The notes: generated by a model not told the origin, from the letters alone. 64,000 nt of DNA from Clostridia bacterium (GCA_017522225.1 JAFWZR010000015.1:62001-126000); one strand, 5' to 3'. Shown: positions 1 through 8,382, counted from the first letter of the stretch. Program-made: numbers and translations.

Positions 1-179
1 GTGTTCTTAACAACAGTGTACTCAACACCTGCTTCACGAAGCTCTCTACGAAGAGCAGTATCGTCAGCAACTGAGATACCCTTGTAATCTACGATTACAC
101 CTGCGCATGAATTGTTGATTCTTTCAGCAACGTCAGCAACTATCTTCTTCTTCTGTTCCAATACGCTTGCACTTGGCAT
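1..179 (-). CDS. rplJ: 50S ribosomal protein L10, N-terminal part (runs off window)
   Basis: L10 forms the base of the ribosomal stalk, binding 23S rRNA and the L7/L12 dimers that recruit translation factors. Only the first 59 residues are here; the gene continues beyond position 1. The visible N-terminus (MPSASVLEQKKKIVADVAER, then a NNSCAGVIVDYKGISV segment) is typical of Firmicutes L10. The ATG at 179-177 is preceded by a GAGAGGTG ribosome binding site. Directly upstream lies an L10-type leader with its own promoter, so this gene can be transcribed and autoregulated separately from rplK-rplA. Confidence 0.95.
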   Translation of the reverse strand, partial: MPSASVLEQKKKIVADVAERINNSCAGVIVDYKGISVADDTALRRELREAGVEYTVVKN

Positions 180-373
180 TTTTTTCACCTCTCAAAAATG
201 GGATACGGTGCTATAACGAAAATAATCCCTGCCCACAAACCGTGGACAGGGAACAAACATACAAATTATAGATTAACAGACTTACGCCTGAAAACCTTGT
301 ATGCTCCTATCCTCGGCAGGTGGTTAAAAACCGTTACGCATAAAGCACCTGCTGTCTTTGAATAAAGAACAGC
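180..373 (-). ncRNA. L10 leader (ribosomal protein autoregulatory RNA) with attenuator hairpin
   Basis: Read on the minus strand, the leader contains the paired AGACAGCAGGTG and CACCTGCCGAGGA segments typical of the L10 leader family, where the L10(L12)4 complex binds. Further down, CCCTGTCCAC and GTGGGCAGGG pair across a short loop (around 207-236), followed by ATTATTTT. That is an intrinsic terminator about 30 bases before the rplJ ATG. Known family logic is that excess L10 stabilises the terminator and stops rplJ-rplL transcription. The assignment rests on conserved pieces read by eye; a covariance model search would settle the exact ends. Confidence 0.85.
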
Positions 374-379
374 TTAGAT

Positions 380-408
380 ATAATACCACACGATTTGCAC
401 CGTGTCAA
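380..408 (-). promoter_or_regulatory. Promoter of rplJ leader
   Basis: On the minus strand TTGACA (408-403) and TATTAT (385-380) are separated by 17 bases. Transcription would start near 373, just before the L10 leader. It lies directly after the end of rplA. Confidence 0.8.
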
Positions 409-426
409 GTATTAACGAAAATAAAA

Positions 427-1128
427 TTAGTCTGTGATAACAGCCTTAGCCGGGTTGATACGAACGCCGGGGCCCATTGTTGAAGCAACAACACAAGATC
501 TGATATACTGACCTTTTGCAGCTGCCGGCTTTGCTTTCTCGATAGCGCCGAGGAGAACCTTGTAGTTTTCTGCAAGCTTCTCTGCGCCGAAAGAAACCTT
601 ACCGATCGGGCAGTGGATGATGTTTGTCTTGTCAAGACGGTACTCAATCTTACCAGCCTTAGCTTCTTCAACAGCCTTAGCTACGTCAGGAGTAACTGTA
701 CCAGCCTTGGGTGAAGGCATAAGACCACGAGGACCAAGAACCTTACCAAGACGACCAACAAGACCCATCATGTTGGGAGCTGCGATAGCAACGTCGAAAT
801 CAAGGAAACCTTCGCCCTGGATCTTAGCAACAAGATCCTCAGCGCCTACGATCTCAGCACCTGCAGCAGCAGCAGCGTCAGCAGCCTCGCCCTTAGCAAA
901 AACTGCAACTCTTACTTTCTTACCTGTACCGTTGGGGAGTACAACAGCGCCTCTGACCTGCTGGTCAGCGTGACGTGAGTCAACACCGAGACGAACGTGT
1001 ACTTCAACTGTTTCATCAAACTTTGCGGAAGAAGTCTTGATTGCGAGTTCAAGAGCTTCTGCCGGCTCGTAGAGTGTTGCTCTGTCAACGAGCTTTGCAC
1101 TCTCTAAATATTTCTTACCGTGTTTCAT
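427..1128 (-). CDS. rplA: 50S ribosomal protein L1
   Basis: L1 binds 23S rRNA at the E-site stalk and assists release of deacylated tRNA; it is also a translational repressor of its own operon. The 233 residues match the usual length, with a conserved central stretch ([19 protein letters not shown]) and the C-terminal TMGPGV loop. The ATG follows an AGGGAGGAATT site. It lies 55 bases after rplK, and that spacer contains a GTGGGAGG...CCAC hairpin that resembles an L1 operator. Its end is followed immediately by the rplJ promoter. Confidence 0.97.
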   Translation of the reverse strand: MKHGKKYLESAKLVDRATLYEPAEALELAIKTSSAKFDETVEVHVRLGVDSRHADQQVRGAVVLPNGTGKKVRVAVFAKGEAADAAAAAGAEIVGAEDLVAKIQGEGFLDFDVAIAAPNMMGLVGRLGKVLGPRGLMPSPKAGTVTPDVAKAVEEAKAGKIEYRLDKTNIIHCPIGKVSFGAEKLAENYKVLLGAIEKAKPAAAKGQYIRSCVVASTMGPGVRINPAKAVITD

Positions 1129-1149
1129 TAGTTAATTCCTCCCTGAAAA

Positions 1150-1175
1150 GTGGTTAATCGGATTTTTCCTCCCAC
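1150..1175 (-). promoter_or_regulatory. Candidate L1-binding operator hairpin before rplA
   Basis: The minus strand reads GTGGGAGGAAAAATCC... closing with CCAC, giving a short stem with an asymmetric GGAGGA internal region. A very similar closing sequence precedes rplK (1630-1671). L1 represses the L11 operon by binding an mRNA mimic of its rRNA site, so this is a reasonable operator candidate. The pairing is visible; L1 binding is inferred. Confidence 0.4.
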
Positions 1176-1183
1176 GCGGGAGA

Positions 1184-1609
1184 TTAGTCTACAACAGTAA
1201 CACCCATGCTGCGTGCAGTACCAGCGATCATAGACATAGCTGTCTCGATGTTAGCTGCATTCAAGTCGGGCATTTTCTGTTCAGCGATTTTCCTAACCTG
1301 CTCGCTTGTGATTGTTGCTACCTTTGTCTTATTCGGTACGCCTGAGCCGCTCTCAATGCCACATGCCTTCTTGATAAGAACAGCTGCGGGCGGTGTCTTT
1401 GTAACGAATGTGAATGTACGGTCTGCATAAACTGTGATTACAACGGGGATGATAAGACCTACGTCGTTCTTTGTACGCTCGTTGAATTCCTTAGTGAATG
1501 CCATGATGTTAACACCATGCTGACCTAAAGCAGGACCAACCGGGGGAGCCGGTGTTGCTTTACCTGCAGGGATCTGAAGCTTAATAAAGCCTACTACCTT
1601 CTGAGCCAT
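1184..1609 (-). CDS. rplK: 50S ribosomal protein L11
   Basis: L11 binds the GTPase-associated centre of 23S rRNA and contacts elongation factors. The protein is 141 residues from the MAQKVVGF start, the usual length, and has the proline-rich N-terminal binding segment ([19 protein letters not shown]) and the C-terminal GTARSMG motif. I use the ATG at 1609-1607 because GGAGGTG sits 6 bases upstream; a start five codons earlier would overlap that site. It is the first gene of a rplK-rplA pair, downstream of nusG. Confidence 0.96.
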   Translation of the reverse strand: MAQKVVGFIKLQIPAGKATPAPPVGPALGQHGVNIMAFTKEFNERTKNDVGLIIPVVITVYADRTFTFVTKTPPAAVLIKKACGIESGSGVPNKTKVATITSEQVRKIAEQKMPDLNAANIETAMSMIAGTARSMGVTVVD

Positions 1610-1629
1610 TTTTTGCACCTCCAAAATAT

Positions 1630-1671
1630 GTGGTTCGGCGGAGCAATTGAAAAGTTTTTTGCTCCTCCCAC
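1630..1671 (-). promoter_or_regulatory. Candidate L1-binding operator hairpin before rplK
   Basis: The minus strand contains GTGGGAGGAGCA, a loop, TGCTCCGCC and then CCAC, so an inner hairpin is closed by a GTGG/CCAC stem. The GTGGGAGGA core is shared with 1150-1175. A second, T-run-free hairpin (AATTAAGCG/CGCTTTAATT) lies further upstream near 1708-1733. Function as an L1 autoregulatory site is inferred from position. Confidence 0.4.
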
Positions 1672-1744
1672 GGGGAACCGGAGTTCCATACCCAAAGGGG
1701 TATATAATTAAAGCGAAAACGCTTAATTATCACGTAACACTAAC

Positions 1745-2305
1745 TTAATCGGCAACGACTTCTACCTGGTCGAGCTCAAGTTCAACCAATGTCTCTTTGC
1801 CGAACAAAGCAGAAACCGTAACCTTAACCTTGTTGTTTTCAAGATCAATTTCTTCAACAGTTCCTGAGAAACCTTCAAAGATTTCATCAATGATATTGAC
1901 TGTGTCGCCAACGTTGTAACGAACCTCGACAACCTTCTTTTCAACACCGAGTCTGTAAACCTCCTCCTCAGTAAGGGGAACGGGCTTACCCTCGGGACCT
2001 ACAAAACCTGTTGCACCGCGTGTTCCGCGGATAACGAGCCATGCTTCGTCGCTGATACGGGGCATATCGTTTTCGTCAAGGAAAGTAGCGATTTTAACCA
2101 TAACATAGCCGGGGAAGATTTTGCGCTCAACCTCACGTGTCTTACCGTCCTCGCGGACCTCGACAACAGTTTCGGTCGGGATTTTAACTTCCAGAATCTC
2201 GTCCTGCATTTTACGGTTTTCCGCAGCTTTCATTACGTTGGATGCTACTTTGTTCTCGTAGCCTGAGTAGGTATGGACAACATACCATCTGGAGTCATTA
2301 GACAT
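1745..2305 (-). CDS. nusG: Transcription termination/antitermination factor NusG
   Basis: NusG binds the RNA polymerase clamp and modulates pausing, Rho action and transcription-translation coupling. The 186-residue protein has the NGN domain (RWYVVHTYSGYENKVASN at the start, FPGYVMVK near residue 90) and a C-terminal KOW domain (VGDTVNIIDEIFEGFSG). The linker keeps the RGTRGATGFVG segment common to bacterial NusG. It sits 24 bases after secE in the classic secE-nusG-rplK-rplA order. Confidence 0.97.
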   Translation of the reverse strand: MSNDSRWYVVHTYSGYENKVASNVMKAAENRKMQDEILEVKIPTETVVEVREDGKTREVERKIFPGYVMVKIATFLDENDMPRISDEAWLVIRGTRGATGFVGPEGKPVPLTEEEVYRLGVEKKVVEVRYNVGDTVNIIDEIFEGFSGTVEEIDLENNKVKVTVSALFGKETLVELELDQVEVVAD

Positions 2306-2329
2306 TGCCTTTCCTCCGTATACTCTGAA

Positions 2330-2707
2330 TTATTCAGCAGCTGTTGTAGTTGTAGAAGCTGCTGCTGTTGTTGTAGTCGTTGTAGTTGTAGTTGAAGCTT
2401 CTGTTGTTGTAGTTGTTCTGTTCTCGGCAACGTTGCGGAGAGCATCGATACCGTTTGTAAGACCAAAGTCAACAAGGAAAACTGCAATACCGATTACAGC
2501 GATACAAGCGATTGTGATAGCTGTTCCCTTGAGAACATCTTTTGCGCCCGGCCAAGTAATTTTCTTAACTTCGCCTTTGAGGTCTTTGAAGAAGCGTTTG
2601 ATTACCTCAAGAATATTCTTTCTGTTCTTCTTAGGCTTCTTAGCTGTCTTTTCCTTTTCAGCCTTGGCAATCTTCTTTGCTGCTTCTGAACTTTCTTTGT
2701 TAGCCAT
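2330..2707 (-). CDS. secE: Preprotein translocase subunit SecE with Thr-rich C-terminal tail
   Basis: SecE is the small clamp subunit of the SecYEG channel. The protein is 125 residues: a Lys-rich cytoplasmic N-terminus, the conserved amphipathic helix with KKITWPG, and one membrane segment (TAITIACIAVIGIAVFLVDF). It then continues unusually for about 35 residues with a Thr/Ala low-complexity tail (runs of four to nine threonines), which would lie outside the cell. Typical single-span SecE proteins stop soon after the membrane helix. The DNA of the tail is almost entirely ACA/ACT/GCA/GCT triplets, so it probably grew by slippage. Confidence 0.93.
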   Translation of the reverse strand: MANKESSEAAKKIAKAEKEKTAKKPKKNRKNILEVIKRFFKDLKGEVKKITWPGAKDVLKGTAITIACIAVIGIAVFLVDFGLTNGIDALRNVAENRTTTTTEASTTTTTTTTTAAASTTTTAAE

Positions 2708-2726
2708 AGCAGTTAATCCTCCCAGC

Positions 2727-2876
2727 TTACTTCGTCTCTTTGTGGAGAGTATGCTTCTTGCAGAATCTGCAGTACTTGTTCATCTCCAACCTGTCGGGTG
2801 AGTTCTTCTTGTTTTTCATTGTGTCATAATTGCGCTGTTTGCATTCTGTGCATGCGAGTGTAATTTTAACTCTCAT
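2727..2876 (-). CDS. rpmG: 50S ribosomal protein L33
   Basis: A 49-residue zinc-binding-type L33 with two CxxC pairs (ACTEC and CRFC) and the conserved [16 protein letters not shown] opening. The start is the ATG at 2876-2874, preceded by TGGAGGTGCC. It is the first gene of the rpmG-secE-nusG operon, 19 bases before secE. Having both CxxC pairs makes it the zinc-containing form rather than the C-minus paralogue made under zinc limitation. Confidence 0.95.
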   Translation of the reverse strand: MRVKITLACTECKQRNYDTMKNKKNSPDRLEMNKYCRFCKKHTLHKETK

Positions 2877-2998
2877 TTTTCGGCACCTCCATTTAACCGG
2901 ATTATCCGGAATTATAAGCCTCCCTCGTAACGGAACAAACACCCTGTAAGTTCCTAAAAGAGGGCACAAAAAAAGAACCCTCTACAAGAGGTAGAGAT

Positions 2999-3027
2999 AT
3001 TCTAGCAGATATATCAAGTTTTGTCAA
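2999..3027 (-). promoter_or_regulatory. Promoter of rpmG-secE-nusG operon
   Basis: TTGACA (3027-3022) and TAGAAT (3004-2999) on the minus strand, 17 bases apart. The predicted start is near 2992, so the transcript would begin at a small hairpin (CCTC-TTGTA-GAGG) followed by a T-run at 2970-2976. That is oddly close to the start for a terminator and may protect the 5' end. Nothing else was seen in 2877-3120. Confidence 0.8.
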
Positions 3028-3120
3028 TAGTTTTTGTGCAATATTTATCAAAGCTGAGGCTTTTGAGTTTTTTCGCAATCAGTTGTGGAACGGCTTTCAA
3101 CGTGCCACAAAATATGCGAA

Positions 3121-3149
3121 TTGACTTTATTAATTCTATTTGTTAAAAT
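3121..3149 (+). promoter_or_regulatory. Promoter of FAD-dependent dehydrogenase gene
   Basis: TTGACT (3121-3126) and TAAAAT (3144-3149) with a 17-base spacer. The predicted start near 3156 leaves a short leader before the gene at 3187. It is divergent to the rpmG promoter about 95 bases away. Confidence 0.7.
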
Positions 3150-3186
3150 GTGTTGAAGAAAAAATTTTTTGCGTGGCGATATAAAA

Positions 3187-4788
3187 ATGATAAGAATAAA
3201 CGAAATAAAGCTTCCCCTCGAGGGAACAAACGACGACCTGCTCAGTGCAGCGGCAAAGGCACTGCGTCTGCCCAAAAGAAAGATAACATCAATGACGGTT
3301 GCGAAGAAGTCGCTTGATTCCAGAAAGAAGGAAAACCTCTTCTTTGTTTACAGCGTTGATGTCACGGTCGAGGGTGATGAGGCAGAGATCCTTGAAAAGA
3401 GCAGGTGCAAAAAAGCAATGCTCACAGAACCCTTTTCATATATTATACCTGAAAACAAAAGAAAAAGCAAGCTCCGTCCTATCGTTGCAGGCTTCGGCCC
3501 CGGCGGTATCTGGGCAGCACTGACGCTGGCACGTGCAGGACTGTGTCCTATTGTTCTTGAAAGAGGCCGCGACATTGATGCGCGTACGGCTGACGTCAAC
3601 CGCTTCTGGCAGACCAAGGTTATTGATGAAACCTCAAACGTTCAGTTCGGTGAGGGTGGTGCAGGTACATTCTCTGACGGTAAGCTGACAACAGGCATCA
3701 AGGATAAGCTTTGCAGAAAGGTTTTCCTCGATTTTGTTGAATTCGGTGCTCCCGAAGAAATTCTTTATTCCTGGCGTCCGCATATCGGAACGGACAAGCT
3801 CGGTCAGGTTGTAAAAAATATGCGTGAGGAAATCAAGCATCTCGGCGGCGATGTGCTTTTCTCGTGCAAGCTGACGGATATCATCATCGCAAACGGTGTT
3901 GTTCACGGTGCGACATATATAAATGAAAAAGGCGAAACCGTTGACCTTGAGACAGACAGCGTTATCCTTGCAGTCGGACATTCGGCAAAGGATACGGTTG
4001 AGATGTTATATAATAAAGGTATAGACCTGATGCAGAAGCCCTTCTCGGTCGGTGCAAGAATTGAGCATCCGCGTCAGATGATTGACCGTGCACAGTACGG
4101 AGACTTTGCAGGACATCCTGCACTCGGTGCGGCAGACTACAAGCTTTCGTGCCATCCGCCTCACGGCAGGGGTGCATATACATTCTGTATGTGTCCGGGC
4201 GGTACTGTTGTTGCGGCAGCAAGTGAAAACGGCGGTGTGGTTGTTAACGGAATGAGCAACTTTGCACGTAATGAGGAAAACTCAAACTCTGCTCTGCTTG
4301 TCGGTGTTGAGCCTGAGGATTTCGGCAGCGAGCATCCGCTTGCAGGCTTTAAGCTTCAGCGTGAAATTGAGGAAAAGGCTTTTCGTTGCGGCGGCGGAGA
4401 TTTCACCGCACCTGCACAGCTCGTCGGAGACTTTCTGCAGAATGTGAAATCGACACAGCTCGGAAGCGTTAATCCCTCCTGTCCGACAGGTGTTAAAATG
4501 GGCGATATCCGCGAGGTTCTTCCGAAAAAGGTGACGGACACAATGGCGGATGCAATTGTTAAAATGGGCACACAGCTCAAGGGCTTTGACCTGCCCGATG
4601 CGGTGCTTACGGCACCCGAAACACGCTCGTCATCACCCGTAAGAATCCTGCGTGATGAATTTTATCAGGCACTCAAGGTAAGAGGACTCTACCCCTGCGG
4701 TGAGGGAGCAGGCTATGCGGGCGGAATAGTGTCTGCCGCAGTTGACGGCATCCGCTGTGCTCACGCAGTTCTGAGTGACGAATTTTAA
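3187..4788 (+). CDS. FAD-dependent dehydrogenase (COG2509-type NAD(FAD) oxidoreductase)
   Basis: A 533-residue flavoprotein. Around residue 95 a Rossmann motif (VAGFGPGGIWAALTLARAG) binds FAD, followed by the LERG acidic strand end and FGEGGAGTFSDGKL, a hallmark of this family. A second flavin-contacting segment (YPCGEGAGYAGGIVSAAVDG) is near the C-terminus. The N-terminal 85 residues are the family's small alpha/beta domain. Substrate is unknown for the family. I chose ATG 3187; an in-frame TTG at 3169 is possible and would add six residues. It is monocistronic, with a promoter at 3121-3149 and a terminator at 4812-4848. Confidence 0.85.
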   Translation: MIRINEIKLPLEGTNDDLLSAAAKALRLPKRKITSMTVAKKSLDSRKKENLFFVYSVDVTVEGDEAEILEKSRCKKAMLTEPFSYIIPENKRKSKLRPIVAGFGPGGIWAALTLARAGLCPIVLERGRDIDARTADVNRFWQTKVIDETSNVQFGEGGAGTFSDGKLTTGIKDKLCRKVFLDFVEFGAPEEILYSWRPHIGTDKLGQVVKNMREEIKHLGGDVLFSCKLTDIIIANGVVHGATYINEKGETVDLETDSVILAVGHSAKDTVEMLYNKGIDLMQKPFSVGARIEHPRQMIDRAQYGDFAGHPALGAADYKLSCHPPHGRGAYTFCMCPGGTVVAAASENGGVVVNGMSNFARNEENSNSALLVGVEPEDFGSEHPLAGFKLQREIEEKAFRCGGGDFTAPAQLVGDFLQNVKSTQLGSVNPSCPTGVKMGDIREVLPKKVTDTMADAIVKMGTQLKGFDLPDAVLTAPETRSSSPVRILRDEFYQALKVRGLYPCGEGAGYAGGIVSAAVDGIRCAHAVLSDEF

Positions 4789-4811
4789 TGATATATATTA
4801 ATGTATGCAAA

Positions 4812-4848
4812 ACGGACTGTCTCAGATGAGACAGTCCGTTGGTTTTTT
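4812..4848 (+). terminator. Bidirectional intrinsic terminator
   Basis: ACGGACTGTCTC pairs perfectly with GAGACAGTCCGT across a four-base loop, followed by TGGTTTTTT. The opposite strand ends in a shorter T-run (TTTTGC), so it can also serve the convergent gene at 4856-5533. Confidence 0.85.
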
Positions 4849-4855
4849 GATACTT

Positions 4856-5533
4856 TTACGGATGAGGTTCGCTATTGCGGTATGCCGCCATAATGCTTTT
4901 GAAAATTTCTCCGTTCGACGGCGGTGTCCAAGTAATCGCGTTTGCTCCTGCATCAATCGTGGCTTTGATGCTTTCGTCCGTCGGACCGCCTGTGGCTATA
5001 ATCGGAATATCTGGATACTCCGCGCGTATCTTGCGCACAATGTCGGGCGTTTTTGCCGCGGCGGAAACATTCAGCACGCTCGCACCCGCTTCAATTCTTG
5101 CGCCAATGTCCTCATCTTCACGCACAACGGTAACAATCGTCGGAATATCCACCGTCTGCGAAACGTTATGTACAACCTCGTTCGAGGTCGGCGCATTAAG
5201 TACAACACCCATCGCGCCCTGCATCTCGGCATAATTCGAAAGATTGAGCACACGCTGTCCCTGCGTGAGACCGCCGCCCACCCCGACAAATACAGGAATG
5301 TCTGATGCCTGCAAAATAGCCTGCGTTATCACAGGCTGGGGGGTGAACGGATAGACCGCTATCACGGCATCCGCATTTACGTTTCTTATTATTGCAACAT
5401 CGGTCGAAAAGACCAACGATTTTATTCTTTTACCGAAAACTGTAATTCCGCTGCACTCGCGGATGATTTCGGGTACACGCAACGAAAATTTCCTCAAAGT
5501 TCCGTCAATCGGCTTCGGATACACCTTCGCCAC
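4856..5533 (-). CDS. TIM-barrel protein of uncharacterised 'hydrolase' family
   Basis: About 225 residues with repeated beta/alpha units (ADAVIAVYPF, IPVFVGVGGG, GVVLNAPT, TIVTVV, ASVLNVSA) and a C-terminal IATGGPT phosphate-binding-type loop, as in small TIM barrels such as KDPG aldolase, ThiG and IGPS. Relatives are usually labelled only 'hydrolase'; I do not know the reaction. The longest frame starts at ATG 5569, but that ATG has no ribosome binding site and lies upstream of the start predicted from a TACAAT box at 5565-5560. I therefore use GTG 5533, preceded by AAGGAAGTGATGAG; GTG 5524 is an alternative. Confidence 0.65.
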   Translation of the reverse strand: MAKVYPKPIDGTLRKFSLRVPEIIRECSGITVFGKRIKSLVFSTDVAIIRNVNADAVIAVYPFTPQPVITQAILQASDIPVFVGVGGGLTQGQRVLNLSNYAEMQGAMGVVLNAPTSNEVVHNVSQTVDIPTIVTVVREDEDIGARIEAGASVLNVSAAAKTPDIVRKIRAEYPDIPIIATGGPTDESIKATIDAGANAITWTPPSNGEIFKSIMAAYRNSEPHP

Positions 5534-5700
5534 CTCATCACTTCCTTTTATTTTTCTATATTGTAACATAAAAAAGACGATTACGTGTTAAGTAATTATT
5601 AACAACCTTACCACTATTTGTTAATATACCGCACGGCACTTGAAAATTTCGTCAAAACATAGTAGAATTATTTTATTCTTTGAACAGCGAGGGTTTTGCT

Positions 5701-7551
5701 ATGCTTTCGGAAAAAATACAGAAAATTTTACTTGAGGTGCAGAAGCCGGGGCGTTATGTCGGCGGTGAGCTTAACAGCGTTGTCAAGGATAAGGACAGCG
5801 TTGCTGTCCGCTATGCCTTCTGCTTCCCCGACACTTACGAAATCGGTATGTCTCACCTCGGAATGAAAATACTTTATTCCGTCGTCAACAACCGTGACGA
5901 TGCGTGGTGCGAGCGTGTTTTTGCACCCGACAACGATATGGAAGAAAAAATGCGTGAGCAGAATGTTCCGCTCTGGGCGCTTGAAAGCGGAGACGATGTC
6001 AAGGATTTTGACCTTATCGGCTTCACTCTGCAGTACGAGCTGAGCTTTTCCAATGTTCTTAATATGCTTGACCTTGCAGGCGTACCCCTTTATTCAAAGG
6101 ACAGACCTGACATGACTCCGATTGTTGTTGCAGGTGGTCCGTGCGCGTGTAACGCCGAGCCGATGTCAGATTTTATCGACGTGTTTATGCTCGGTGACGG
6201 CGAAGAGACAACGGACCTTCTTATTTCACTTGTTAAAAAACATAAAGAAGCGGGCTCTTCCAAGCTTGATTTCCTTCGTGATGTTGCTCAGCACAAGGGC
6301 TTTTACGTGCCTGCGTTTTATGATGTCGAATACAACGCTGACGGTACAATCAGCAGCGTAACCGCAAAGGAAACTGCACCCGAAAAGGCTGAAAAAGCTA
6401 TCGTTTCGGATATGGATAAGGCGGTTTACCCTGAAAAATTCATTGTTCCGTCAATTGAGGTCGTTCACGACAGAGTAACAGCAGAGATTTTCCGCGGCTG
6501 TATCCGTGGTTGCCGATTCTGTCAGGCAGGCTTCCTCTACAGACCTATACGCGAAAAATCGCCCGAGGTTGTTGAGGAGCAGTGCAAAAAGCTCTGCGAA
6601 ACCTCAGGCTATGACGAAATCTCACTCTGTTCACTCAGCACAAGTGACTATACGGGACTTCAGCCCCTTCTCAACTCTATGCTCGACTGGACAACAAAGG
6701 ATAAAATCAACATCGCCCTCCCCTCTCTGCGTGTTGACAATTTCTCCGACGAGCTTATGGAAAAGCTTGCCGTTGTGCGCAGAAGCTCACTGACCTTTGC
6801 TCCCGAAGCAGGTACACAGAGACTGCGTGACGCTATAAATAAAAATGTAACTGAAGAGGATGTTATGTCCACCGTTGACAAGGCGTTTGCAGGCGGTTGG
6901 ACGGCTGTCAAGCTCTACTTTATGATCGGTCTTCCGACCGAGACGCTTGACGACGTTGCAGGTATTGCACAGCTCGGTCAGAAGGTTGTTGACGAATTCT
7001 ACCGTCTGCCCGACAGACCGAAGGGCAAGGGTGTACAGGTAAGCATCAGCGCTTCGTCCTTTGTTCCGAAGCCGTTCACTCCGTTCCAGTGGGAGCCTCA
7101 GGACACACAGGAAATGCTTGCCGAGAAACAGGAGCATCTTATGGCAAGCGTTACAACAAAGAAAATCAAGATTTCCACCCACACAACACAGACAAGCTTT
7201 ATGGAGGGTGTTCTTGCACGCGGTGACAGACGTCTTTCAAAGGTTATCGAGCTTGCGTGGAGAAAGGGATGTAAATTTGACAGTTGGGATGACCAGTTCA
7301 GATACGACAAATGGATGGAAGCCTTTGAAGAGGCAGGAATTGACCCTGTTTTCTATGCTAACCGCCGCCGTGACTATGACGAAATCCTTCCGTGGGATCA
7401 CCTTGATTACGGTGTAAGCAAGACCTTCCTTATAAACGAAAACAAAAAAGCTCACGAAAGTGTGACAACTCCGCACTGCAGAATCAAATGTGCAGGCTGC
7501 GGTGCAAATAAACTTAACGGAGGTAAGTGTGATGCGCTCAGTAAGGCTTAA
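5701..7551 (+). CDS. B12-binding-type radical SAM protein (TIGR03960-like)
   Basis: A 616-residue radical SAM enzyme. The N-terminal third resembles a cobalamin-binding-type fold (YEIGMSHLGMKILYSVVN, then FVAGGPCACNAEP-like glycine turns). The iron-sulfur motif is C267-x3-C271-x2-C274 within FRGCIRGCRFCQAGF, followed by the RPIREKSP segment of this family. A C-terminal cluster (CRIKCAGCG...GGKC) may bind metal. The usual partner, a DUF2344/TIGR03936 protein, overlaps its 3' end by 20 bases. The pair is widespread in Clostridia, often near ribosomal protein genes, as with rplS here; an RNA or ribosome modification role is plausible but unproven. GAGGG precedes ATG 5701. Confidence 0.88.
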   Translation: MLSEKIQKILLEVQKPGRYVGGELNSVVKDKDSVAVRYAFCFPDTYEIGMSHLGMKILYSVVNNRDDAWCERVFAPDNDMEEKMREQNVPLWALESGDDVKDFDLIGFTLQYELSFSNVLNMLDLAGVPLYSKDRPDMTPIVVAGGPCACNAEPMSDFIDVFMLGDGEETTDLLISLVKKHKEAGSSKLDFLRDVAQHKGFYVPAFYDVEYNADGTISSVTAKETAPEKAEKAIVSDMDKAVYPEKFIVPSIEVVHDRVTAEIFRGCIRGCRFCQAGFLYRPIREKSPEVVEEQCKKLCETSGYDEISLCSLSTSDYTGLQPLLNSMLDWTTKDKINIALPSLRVDNFSDELMEKLAVVRRSSLTFAPEAGTQRLRDAINKNVTEEDVMSTVDKAFAGGWTAVKLYFMIGLPTETLDDVAGIAQLGQKVVDEFYRLPDRPKGKGVQVSISASSFVPKPFTPFQWEPQDTQEMLAEKQEHLMASVTTKKIKISTHTTQTSFMEGVLARGDRRLSKVIELAWRKGCKFDSWDDQFRYDKWMEAFEEAGIDPVFYANRRRDYDEILPWDHLDYGVSKTFLINENKKAHESVTTPHCRIKCAGCGANKLNGGKCDALSKA

Positions 7552-8206
7552 TTTCTCCAAAACAGGCAGAGCGATTTACATCTCTCACCTTGACGTTAAC
7601 AGAATGATGACACGTGCCGTTCGCCGTGCACAGCTGCCGATGTGGTATACCGAGGGCTTCAATCCCCATCCGTACATCGCATTCGCATTACCGCTTTCAC
7701 TCGGTCAGTCAAGCGACTGCGAATATATGGATATCCGTATTGAGGGTGATATGACGGACGAGGAAATCAGGCAGAGACTCAATGCCACCCTTCCTGAGGG
7801 CATCAGCATCCTCAGCGTCGGTGCTCCCGTGCATGATGCAAAGGACATTTCCGCTGCACAGTATTTTGTCAAAATTATTTTTGAAACAGATGCCGAGGCA
7901 TCGCTCTTCTGCGAAAAAGCGGATGAGCTGATGAAAGGTGCCGAGCTGATTGCGGAAAAGCCCGGCAAAAAAGGTCACCGTAAGATTATGAAGCAGGTAA
8001 ATCTTATTGATTTCATTTTTGAAAGAAAAATCACCTGTACGGGCAATGTTGTTAACCTTCAATGCTCCCTTGCAGCAGGAAATACCAACAATCTTAACCC
8101 CACATTGTTGGTTGAAACTATTGAGAATTGTGTCGGTATTCACCACAAGCAACTATATGTTGTACGCAAAAAACTCATTACAAAAAATAATGAAATTTTC
8201 CGCTGA
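7532..8206 (+). CDS. TIGR03936/DUF2344 family radical SAM-associated protein
   Basis: A 224-residue partner of the upstream radical SAM enzyme. The family signature is the N-terminal MRSVRLNFSKTGRAIYISHL and the GFNPHPYIAFALPLSLG segment. In other bacteria this domain is often fused to the radical SAM protein, so the two very likely act as one complex. ATG 7532 lies within the end of the upstream gene and has GGAGGTAAGTGTG before it, consistent with translational coupling. Biochemical function is unknown. It ends shortly before the rplS promoter at 8224. Confidence 0.87.
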   Translation: MRSVRLNFSKTGRAIYISHLDVNRMMTRAVRRAQLPMWYTEGFNPHPYIAFALPLSLGQSSDCEYMDIRIEGDMTDEEIRQRLNATLPEGISILSVGAPVHDAKDISAAQYFVKIIFETDAEASLFCEKADELMKGAELIAEKPGKKGHRKIMKQVNLIDFIFERKITCTGNVVNLQCSLAAGNTNNLNPTLLVETIENCVGIHHKQLYVVRKKLITKNNEIFR

Positions 8207-8223
8207 TTTTTTTCAAAAAAAAC

Positions 8224-8252
8224 TTGCAATCCGTAAATCTTTGTGATAGTAT
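8224..8252 (+). promoter_or_regulatory. Promoter of rplS
   Basis: TTGCAA (8224-8229) and TAGTAT (8247-8252), 17-base spacer, giving a leader of roughly 125 bases before rplS. Confidence 0.65.
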
Positions 8253-8261
8253 ATTAGAGCA

Positions 8262-8325
8262 TTTCTGACCACCACGGGATAAGTATGCCCTGTGGCGGGG
8301 TTTAATGCCCAACATTAAAGCGGAC
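8262..8325 (+). ncRNA. Candidate L19 leader
   Basis: The leader contains CCACGGGATAAG, then TGCCCTGTGG, which pair as a hairpin. GGGGTTTAATGCCC forms a second short stem just downstream. Firmicutes rplS genes commonly carry a small L19 leader in this position. The structure is visible; family membership is inferred from position and the CCACGGG/CCTGTGG pairing. Confidence 0.5.
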
Positions 8326-8382
8326 GGTCCTCTGAAGAGTAATCTTGTACGAACGCCTGAAATTCTATGGGAGGTGTCTGTA

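Noticed and set aside
2245-2487. Gln/Leu-rich reading frame over the secE-nusG junction
   Set aside because: It is the out-of-frame reading of the SecE Thr-repeat codons and has no ribosome binding site.
2970-2992. Terminator or attenuator before rpmG
   Set aside because: The hairpin plus T-run begins at the predicted transcription start, too early for normal intrinsic termination, and the stem has only four pairs.
4805-5305. Plus-strand reading frames opposite the TIM-barrel gene
   Set aside because: The minus-strand frame has coherent TIM-barrel motifs; the plus-strand frames overlap a terminator and look random.
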